Below, piece after piece: positions 13,917 to 19,136 of a stretch of 19,136 nt of DNA (position 1 is the first letter of the stretch; each line of letters begins with the position of its first letter). A program made the translations under genes and the position numbers. Origin of the DNA: JBFWNZ01 sp050250795. Its GTDB lineage: Bacteria > Pseudomonadota > Alphaproteobacteria > UBA8366. The notes beneath the pieces are model-generated. The model saw only the letters and a list, made by a program, of their open reading frames with translations. It had not been told where the DNA came from and searched no databases. The stretch lies in NCBI GenBank assembly GCA_050250795.1, contig JBFWNZ010000030.1, positions 1 through 19,136 of the forward strand, read 5' to 3'.

Positions 13917-14534
13917 ATGGCTTATCTCTCGAAGAATCTGAGCGTGCTGGCCTATGCCAACGGCTTCACCCTCTGGCACTACACGACGGCCGACCTGGCC
14001 GCCGACGTCGACACGCAGGGCTATTTCAACGCGGCGGCCGACATGCTGCGCGCGGGCGACATGATCCTCGCCAATACCGACACCGGCGGTACCCCCGCTT
14101 CGGGCGTCCTGCTGGTGCAGTCGGCGGCGGCGGGCGCGGTCGACGTGCACGACCTGTCCGAGCTGCCGGCGGCGAAGCCGGTGCGCGTGCCCTTCTTCAT
14201 CAACCAGACCGACCTGCTGGCCGGAACCAGCCAGTATGTCGTGAGCCCGGTCGCCGGCCGCATCGCCGGCGTCACCACGGTCGTCCAGACCGCCGTCACC
14301 ACCGGCGGCACGATCACGGTCGAACTGGGCGGGGTGGCGGTGGACGGCCTGTCGGTCGTCGTGGCCAACAGTTCGGCCGCGGGCGACATCGACAGCGACA
14401 CCGCGACCTCGGGCCATGCCAGCACGGCGGTCGCGGCCGGCGCGGCCATCGAGATCGTGCCCAGCGCCGCCTTCGACACGGCGGGCGCGATCAACGGCTT
14501 CGTCGAAATCCTGCCGACGGCCGACAGCGACTGA
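13917..14534 (+). CDS. Probable capsid cement/decoration protein
   Basis: A 205-residue protein directly after the capsid gene, the place of the cement protein gene bbp16 in BPP-1. Two parts are visible. An N-terminal module (about 1-78) with LSKNLSVLAYANGFTLWHY, VDTQGYFNAAADMLRAGDMI and VDVHDLSEL is common in phage virion proteins. A C-terminal beta-rich domain (about 88-200) of Thr/Val/Gly-rich strands (VVSPVAGRIAGVTTVVQTAVTTGGTITVEL) ends in FVEIL, probably a jelly-roll. It likely binds on the outside of the shell and stabilises it. GAGGAG lies eight bases before the ATG and overlaps the capsid stop. Alternatively a head fibre or minor head protein. Confidence 0.72.
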   Translation: MAYLSKNLSVLAYANGFTLWHYTTADLAADVDTQGYFNAAADMLRAGDMILANTDTGGTPASGVLLVQSAAAGAVDVHDLSELPAAKPVRVPFFINQTDLLAGTSQYVVSPVAGRIAGVTTVVQTAVTTGGTITVELGGVAVDGLSVVVANSSAAGDIDSDTATSGHASTAVAAGAAIEIVPSAAFDTAGAINGFVEILPTADSD

Positions 14535-14568
14535 CCGGGCCCGCTTCCCGCCCGCACCGGCCCGATCC

Positions 14569-14645
14569 CCTCATCCTGAGCCTGACGAAGGATGAACGGC
14601 CCGGACGACGGTGCGACCTCATGCTTCGTCTCGCTCAGCATGAGG
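14569..14645. repeat. Inverted pair of REP-like palindromic elements
   Basis: Unit 1 (14569-14597) and unit 2 (14617-14645) are 29-base elements in opposite orientation, identical at 23 of 29 positions after reversal. Each folds into a hairpin (TCATCCT/AGGATGA and CCTCATGCT/AGCATGAGG). Positions 7 and 23 change together from C-G to G-C, a compensatory pair. I recall such CTCATCCTGAGC...CGAAGGATGAG repeats scattered between genes in many alphaproteobacterial chromosomes. Finding them inside a virion operon is unusual. Confidence 0.75.
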
Positions 14646-14689
14646 AGGATGGGAACGGCCGGCCCTGCCGCCCCCCGGGCGGCGCTTCC

Positions 14690-14727
14690 GGGCCCTGCGG
14701 CATCCCCGCGGGGCCCGCCCCCTTTTT
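14690..14727 (+). terminator. Probable intrinsic terminator between head and tail genes
   Basis: The arms at 14690-14700 and 14706-14716 pair over 11 bp with one G-U (GGGCCCTGCGG with CCGCGGGGCCC) around a 5-base loop. TTTTT at 14723-14727 follows after six bases. The gap before the T-run makes it suboptimal. It would reduce transcription from capsid into tail genes. The next ribosome site begins eight bases later. Confidence 0.5.
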
Positions 14728-14748
14728 GCAGCCTCAAGGAGGCCATCC

Positions 14749-15318
14749 ATGGCGCTCAGCAGCATCGCGCTGGCCAGCCGCGCGCTGATGAAGATCGGCG
14801 CGCAGCCCATCTCGGGCTTCGACGAAGGCACGGCGGAAAGCCTGATCGCGGCCGCGCTCTACCCCTCGATCCGCGACGCGCTTCTCTCCGCCCATCCCTG
14901 GAGCTTCGCCACTGCAAGGCGGCGGCTGCCGCGGCTGGCGGCCGTGCCGACGGCGGATTTCGCGCATGCATACCAGCTGCCCCCGGACTTTCTGCGCGCA
15001 CTGTCGGCCGGGGCGGCGGGGCGCGGGCGCGGCCTCGACTACCGGATCGCGGAACGGCGCCTGCTGACCGATTCCGACGAGGTCATCCTGACCTATCTGT
15101 TCCGGCCGGCAGAGAGCGGCTTTCCGCCCTTCTTCGACCTGGCGCTGATCGCGCGGCTGGCCGCCGAGTTCTGCCTGCCGCTGACCGAGAGCGGCAGCCG
15201 GACCGAGGCGCTGGCCCGGATGGCCGAGGACGAGTTCCGCCGCGCCCGGCTGATCGATTCGCAGCAGGACGTGCCCGAACGGTTCGAGGATTTCAGCCTG
15301 ATCGGAGTGCGCGGCTGA
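14749..15318 (+). CDS. Tail tube/adaptor protein A, T7 gp11-like
   Basis: A 189-residue protein of the podovirus head-to-tail adaptor group, which sits below the portal and joins it to the nozzle. Typical blocks are ALSSIALASRALMKIGAQPISGFDEGTAES, LYPSIRDALLSAHPWSFATARRRL, YQLPPDFLRALSA, and a C-terminal LALIARLAAEFCLPLTESGSRTEAL with FRRARLIDSQQ. AAGGAGG lies seven bases before the ATG at 14749. The gene follows the REP pair and probable terminator, so it may have its own transcript or depend on read-through. Its stop shares a base with the next start (TGATG), giving tight coupling with the nozzle gene, as expected for stoichiometric tail parts. Confidence 0.87.
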   Translation: MALSSIALASRALMKIGAQPISGFDEGTAESLIAAALYPSIRDALLSAHPWSFATARRRLPRLAAVPTADFAHAYQLPPDFLRALSAGAAGRGRGLDYRIAERRLLTDSDEVILTYLFRPAESGFPPFFDLALIARLAAEFCLPLTESGSRTEALARMAEDEFRRARLIDSQQDVPERFEDFSLIGVRG

Positions 15319-17222
15319 TGGCCCGGCTCCGCACGCTCAAGACCAACTTCACCGCCGGCGAGATCTCGACCGACCTGCTCGGCCGCAGCGACATCGTCGC
15401 CTATGAGAACGGTGCGGCAAAGCTGCGCAACCTGTTCATCGCGCCGACCGGCGGCGTCAGCCGCCGCGCCGGGCTGGCCCATGTCGACACGGCGCGCGGG
15501 CCCGGCCGCCTCGCCGCCTTCGAGTTCAACACCGAGCAGGTCTATCTGCTGGCGTTCAGCGACGGAAAGCTGGACATCTATGCCGCGCGCGGCTTCGTCG
15601 CGACGGTGGACACGCCCTGGAGCGCGGCGCAGCTGGGGCAGATCGTCTGGACCCAGAGCGCCGACACGCTGCTGGTGTGCCACCCCGAGGTCGCGCCGCG
15701 CAAGATCACCCGCACCGGCGCCGAAAGCTGGACCGTCGAGACCTGGGCGTTCTTCGAGCAGGACGGCAGCATCCGGCAGCCCTATCACAAATTCGCGCGC
15801 GACGAGGTCACGCTGACGCCGGGCGGCACCTCGGGCAGCATCGCGCTGACCGCCTCGGCCGACCTGTTCCAGGCGGACCATGCCGGCACCCGCTTCCGCC
15901 TTGCCGCCAAGGAGGTCGAGATCGACGCGGTGACGGACGCGACCCACGCGACCGCGACCGTGAAGCAGACCCTGTCCGGCACCGAGGCCACCCGCGACTG
16001 GGAGGAGCAGGCGTTCTCGGCCGTCCGGGGCTGGCCGGTCTCGGTGGTGTTCCATCAGGACCGGCTGGTCATCGGCGGCAGCCGCGACCTGCCGAACCGG
16101 CTGTGGATGTCGCGCTCGGCCGACCTGTTCAACTTCGACCTGGGCGAGGGCGAGGACGACGAGGCCATCGAGTTCGCCATCCTGTCCGACCAGGTGAACG
16201 CCGTCCGCGCCTGCTTTTCCGGCCGCCACCTCCAGGTGCTGACCTCGGGCGCGGAATGGATGGTGACAGGCGACCCGCTGACCCCGACCAGCATCCAACT
16301 GAACCGCCAGACGCGGGTCGGCTCGCCGGTCGACCGCACGGTCCCGCCGCGCGACGTGGACGGCGCCACCCTGTTCGTGTCGCGCAACGGCCGCGAGTTG
16401 CGCGAATTCCTGTTCGCCGATGTCGAGCAGGCCTATCAGGCGACCGACCTCGCCACGCTGTCGCGCCACCTGATCGACCGGCCGCTGGACCAGGATTACG
16501 ACCAGGCGCGCCGGCTGCTGCATATCGTCATGGCCGATGGCAGCCTTGCCACGCTCACCGTCTACCGCGCCGAGAAGGTCACGGCCTGGACCCGGCAGGA
16601 GACCGACGGCGCCTTCCGTTCGGTCGCGGTGGTGGGCGAGGAGGTCTATGTGCTGGTCGCGCGCGACGCCGGCTGGTTCATCGAGGTGTTCGACCCCGAA
16701 TTCCGGACCGACGGCGCGCTGCGTCTGACGGCGGAGGCGCCGGCGACGGAGTGGTCCGGCCTCGACCATCTGGACGGCCGCACGGTGCAGGTGGTGGCCG
16801 ACGGCATCATCCGCGACGACCGCACCGTGAGCGCGGGCGCCATCGCCCTCGACCAGCCGGCCGCGAGCATCGAGGCGGGCCTGCCCTTCACCCACACGAT
16901 CGAGCCGCTGCCGGTCGCCGCCCTGGGGCCGCTGGGCGTGGCACAGGGCGTGCCGGTGCGCCTTGTCCAGGCGACCTTCCGGCTCGCCGCCACATCGGCG
17001 CTGCGCGTCGATACCGGCGCAGGGTTCCGCGACCTGCCGTTCAAGCAGCTCGGCCCCAGCGGCGTGCTCGACGCCCCGATCCAGCCCTTTACCGGCGACA
17101 AGACGGTGCGCGCGCTGGGCTGGAGCCGCGGCGGCACCGCGCCGCTCTGGCGCATCGCCCAGGACACGCCCCTGCCCTGCACCCTGCTGTCGGTGATGAC
17201 CGAGATCGCCGCCAGCGACTGA
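15318..17222 (+). CDS. Tail tube/nozzle protein B, T7 gp12-like
   Basis: A 634-residue protein matching podovirus nozzle proteins, which close the short tail and carry the fibres. The opening TLKTNFTAGEISTDLLGRSDIVAYENGAAKLRNLFIAPTGG with RRAGL is the family's hallmark. Then come FEFNTEQVYLLAFSDGKLDIY, WTQSADTLLVCHPEVAPRKI, WPVSVVFHQDRLVIGGSRDLPNRLWMS, SGAEWMV and the repeated beta strands expected of a propeller. The C-terminal 150 residues form another beta-rich domain (HTIEPLPVAALGPLGVAQG...RLVQATFRL). The ATG at 15318 overlaps the previous stop by one base. An in-frame extension to 14592 runs antisense-like through intergenic repeats and the gp11-like gene, so it is not coding. Confidence 0.9.
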   Translation: MARLRTLKTNFTAGEISTDLLGRSDIVAYENGAAKLRNLFIAPTGGVSRRAGLAHVDTARGPGRLAAFEFNTEQVYLLAFSDGKLDIYAARGFVATVDTPWSAAQLGQIVWTQSADTLLVCHPEVAPRKITRTGAESWTVETWAFFEQDGSIRQPYHKFARDEVTLTPGGTSGSIALTASADLFQADHAGTRFRLAAKEVEIDAVTDATHATATVKQTLSGTEATRDWEEQAFSAVRGWPVSVVFHQDRLVIGGSRDLPNRLWMSRSADLFNFDLGEGEDDEAIEFAILSDQVNAVRACFSGRHLQVLTSGAEWMVTGDPLTPTSIQLNRQTRVGSPVDRTVPPRDVDGATLFVSRNGRELREFLFADVEQAYQATDLATLSRHLIDRPLDQDYDQARRLLHIVMADGSLATLTVYRAEKVTAWTRQETDGAFRSVAVVGEEVYVLVARDAGWFIEVFDPEFRTDGALRLTAEAPATEWSGLDHLDGRTVQVVADGIIRDDRTVSAGAIALDQPAASIEAGLPFTHTIEPLPVAALGPLGVAQGVPVRLVQATFRLAATSALRVDTGAGFRDLPFKQLGPSGVLDAPIQPFTGDKTVRALGWSRGGTAPLWRIAQDTPLPCTLLSVMTEIAASD

Positions 17223-17247
17223 CCCCGACGATAGAAGGAGATCCCGC

Positions 17248-17667
17248 ATGGGCGAGCAGCTTGCCGCCGAACTCATCACCATGGGCATCCAGGCCACGAT
17301 GGAGATGTCGAAACAACAGCAGCAGACGCGCGCGGCCCGCGACCAGATCGAGCGCCAGCACCTGATCGCAACCGAACGCCTGCGCCAGCAATACGCGATG
17401 GAGGAGCGCGCCCGCCGCGACCGCCAGCGCAAGGACGAGGCGGTCGCCCGCGTCCGCTTCGGCGCCGCCGGCATCGCACCCGCCGAGGGATCGGCCGCCG
17501 CCATGCTGCGCGGCCTGGACAAGGCGGCCGACCGCGACACGGCGGACCGCCTGCATCTCTACGCGCTCGACCGGGCCGAGGCGAACGACCGGCTCGCCTG
17601 GCAGCAGCGCGACCTGCTCCAGACGGCGCAGGACAACCTGCAAAAGAAGTGGTTCAGCATGCGCTGA
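17248..17667 (+). CDS. Internal virion (ejection) protein, T7 gp14-like
   Basis: A 139-residue mainly helical protein. A Gln/Arg-rich coiled coil (about 20-66: EMSKQQQQTRAARDQIERQHLIATERLRQQ) is followed by VARVRFGAAGIAPAEGSAAAMLRGL (66-90) and a second helix ending in WQQRDLL. The small-residue block 'R-x-x-x-GA-x-G-x-x-x-x-GS-x-x-x-x-L' matches the region SIRAAIGESMLEGSSMDRI in T7 gp14, which forms part of the ejection pore in the outer membrane. The position between nozzle and tail fibre is right. AAGGAG lies seven bases before the ATG. The gene is shorter than T7 gp14 (196 residues), and the large gp15 and gp16 partners are absent. Confidence 0.7.
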   Translation: MGEQLAAELITMGIQATMEMSKQQQQTRAARDQIERQHLIATERLRQQYAMEERARRDRQRKDEAVARVRFGAAGIAPAEGSAAAMLRGLDKAADRDTADRLHLYALDRAEANDRLAWQQRDLLQTAQDNLQKKWFSMR

Positions 17668-17719
17668 CCGCCGCCGCCCGCCCGCACCCCACCCATCATC
17701 CCAGGACCGGAACAGCCCC

Positions 17720-19108
17720 ATGACCGACCTCATCATCGGCGATGTCCGCCCGCGCGTGCAGTATGCCGCCGACGGCGAACAGACCGTCTTCGGCTTCCCC
17801 TTCCCGATTCTCGACGCCGACGACCTGGTCGTCGTGTTCGGGGACGGCGAGGCAGCCTCCGCCTATAGCGTGTCCGGCGTCGGGGCCTCGGAGGGCGGCG
17901 CCGTCACCTTCGCCGTGCCGCCGCCGGCCGAGACGCGGATCACCCTCTATCGCGACATGGAATTCGCGCGCGAGACCGACTTCCAGGAGGGCGGCGACTT
18001 CCGCGCCGCCGTCATCAACGCCGAGCTGGACCGCATGGCGATGCTGCTGCAGCAGGCGGGGATGACGGTGGGCGACACGCTGCGCAAGCACCCGCACGAC
18101 CTCGACGACGACCTGCTGCTGCCGCCGGCGGCGGACCGGGCCGGCAAGGTGCTGGCCTTTGACGAGGACGGCCTGCCGAGCGCGCTGACCGCGCCCGCGA
18201 CCAGCGCGGTCGATGCCGCCGCCAGCGCCGCAGCCGCCACGGCCAGCCGCAACGCGGCCCAGGCGAGCGCCGCGTCCGCCGCCGCCTCGGCGGCCAGCGC
18301 CGCCAGCGCCGCCCAGAACACCTTCTCGGTCTTCACCTTCACCGCGGCGGGCGGCGAAACCGCGGTGAGCGGCGCCGACGACGCCGGCCGCACCCTCGCC
18401 TACGCCCCCGGCGCCCTGCTCGTCGCCCTCAACGGCGCGATGCTGGTGCCCGGCACCGACTTCACCGCCACCGACGGCACGACCATCGCCGGCCTGACGG
18501 CGCTGGCCCCCGGCGATGTGGTGAGCGCGGTGGCGTTTGGGACGTTTAGTGTAATGTCGATGGCGAACCTCTCTTTAACTGATACGTCTGACCCAACAAA
18601 GGTCGCTCAATTCAACGGCAGTTCAATCAGTTCTGGATTTACAAGGACATTCGCCTTCCCTGACCGCAGTGGCGAAATTCTAGTTCCTGAAATCGGGACA
18701 TGGACTCCGACACTGGGCGTCGTTTCTGGAATCGATGGCGTCCATACTTACAGCGTTCAAAATGGTCACTATGTCCGCTTCGGACCTCTTTGCTGGATAA
18801 GGGGTCAATGCTCCATCAGCTATTTTGATGAATCAATGACCGGAAGCGTTACAATTAAAGGGCTTCCATATGCAAATGCGCTGAACCCTGGCTCTGTCGT
18901 TCTGACAGTGGGATCATACACGAGAATCGCATTGGATTCGGGAAGTAGCTTCTATTCTATTGCAGCAGTGATTCGCAATGGCTCAAGCGACGCGGCACTC
19001 CGTGCTAGCGGAGATGATGTGGCTCCCACAAAAGATATAATAGCCGACAACCTTCAGTCTGGAAGTGGTGTCTCATTCTGTGGAATCTATCAAGTATCAT
19101 TATCGTAA
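17720..19108 (+). CDS. Tail fibre protein with T7-type N-terminus and foreign C-terminal tip
   Basis: A 462-residue fibre that should attach to the tail and recognise the host surface. Residues about 1-115 resemble the T7 gp17 tail-anchoring domain (VQYAADGEQTVFGFPFPIL...ITLYRDMEFARETDFQEGGDFRAAVINAELDRM). An Ala/Ser-rich stem (about 162-199) and a beta module with VALNGAMLVPGTDFTATDGTTI (201-275) follow. From about residue 274 (base 18541) base composition drops from about 73% to about 45% GC and codon use changes. This part holds DPTKVAQFNG...RTFAFPDRSGEI, then GTWTPTL and YSVQNGHYVRFG, known from many phage fibre tips, and contains three cysteines. The tip was probably acquired separately. 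The ribosome site before the ATG at 17720 is weak. The last 28 bases of the window hold no feature. Confidence 0.88.
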   Translation: MTDLIIGDVRPRVQYAADGEQTVFGFPFPILDADDLVVVFGDGEAASAYSVSGVGASEGGAVTFAVPPPAETRITLYRDMEFARETDFQEGGDFRAAVINAELDRMAMLLQQAGMTVGDTLRKHPHDLDDDLLLPPAADRAGKVLAFDEDGLPSALTAPATSAVDAAASAAAATASRNAAQASAASAAASAASAASAAQNTFSVFTFTAAGGETAVSGADDAGRTLAYAPGALLVALNGAMLVPGTDFTATDGTTIAGLTALAPGDVVSAVAFGTFSVMSMANLSLTDTSDPTKVAQFNGSSISSGFTRTFAFPDRSGEILVPEIGTWTPTLGVVSGIDGVHTYSVQNGHYVRFGPLCWIRGQCSISYFDESMTGSVTIKGLPYANALNPGSVVLTVGSYTRIALDSGSSFYSIAAVIRNGSSDAALRASGDDVAPTKDIIADNLQSGSGVSFCGIYQVSLS

Positions 19109-19136
19109 CCAAAGTGCCGCATAGCTTCGCCACATA

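Noticed and set aside
15093..17540. 815-codon minus-strand frame across the nozzle gene
   Set aside because: Antisense shadow; same composition signature as the others.
17720..19108. Diversity-generating retroelement, suspected because the module resembles BPP-1
   Set aside because: No reverse transcriptase and no second copy of the fibre's 3' end are in the window, and the tip does not look like a C-type lectin variable region. It could still exist to the right.
1..19136. CRISPR array, insertion sequence or rRNA/tRNA genes
   Set aside because: No regularly spaced direct repeats, no transposase motifs or terminal inverted repeats, and no structural RNA signatures were seen.

Overview
The window comes from a high-GC (roughly two thirds G+C by eye) alphaproteobacterial chromosome. 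The main evidence is a class I lysyl-tRNA synthetase, a Usg-family protein, a LexA-type S24 regulator of the kind common in this class, and a pair of REP-like repeats with the CTCATCCTGAGC...GAAGGATGA signature I recall from many alphaproteobacteria. I cannot place it to genus; something near Rhodospirillales is a guess.

Left part (1-8600), chromosomal genes: the 5' part of a ferredoxin-NADP+ reductase that runs off the left edge, usg, an uncharacterised 169-residue protein, a MarR regulator divergent from it, a TerB-like protein coupled to a DinG/XPD-family helicase, and lysK divergent from the helicase. A small possible gene overlaps the lysK 3' end on the other strand. An S24 regulator with an intact Ser-Lys dyad follows.

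Middle (8604-9637): overlapping divergent promoters carry three phased ATAGG repeats and separate the S24 gene from a two-gene operon. The first gene encodes a protein of unknown function. The second may encode a permuted papain-like hydrolase. A strong intrinsic terminator follows.

Right part (9638-19108), a compact podovirus-type virion module on the + strand: small Pro-rich protein, T7 gp8-type portal, Bbp19-like protein, scaffold, a second protein sharing the scaffold's C-terminus, a 340-bp highly structured leader, major capsid protein, probable cement protein, REP pair plus terminator, two tail-tube/nozzle proteins (gp11- and gp12-like), a gp14-like ejection protein, and a tail fibre. 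The order portal-Bbp19-scaffold-capsid-cement resembles Bordetella phage BPP-1. No terminase, integrase, lysis or replication gene is in the window; they may lie to the right.

How it may work (inference): the S24 protein represses the divergent operon through the ATAGG sites and is removed by RecA-stimulated self-cleavage after DNA damage. The structural genes then make a short-tailed particle. The receptor-binding end of the tail fibre has a very different base composition from the rest of the module, so it was probably acquired separately.
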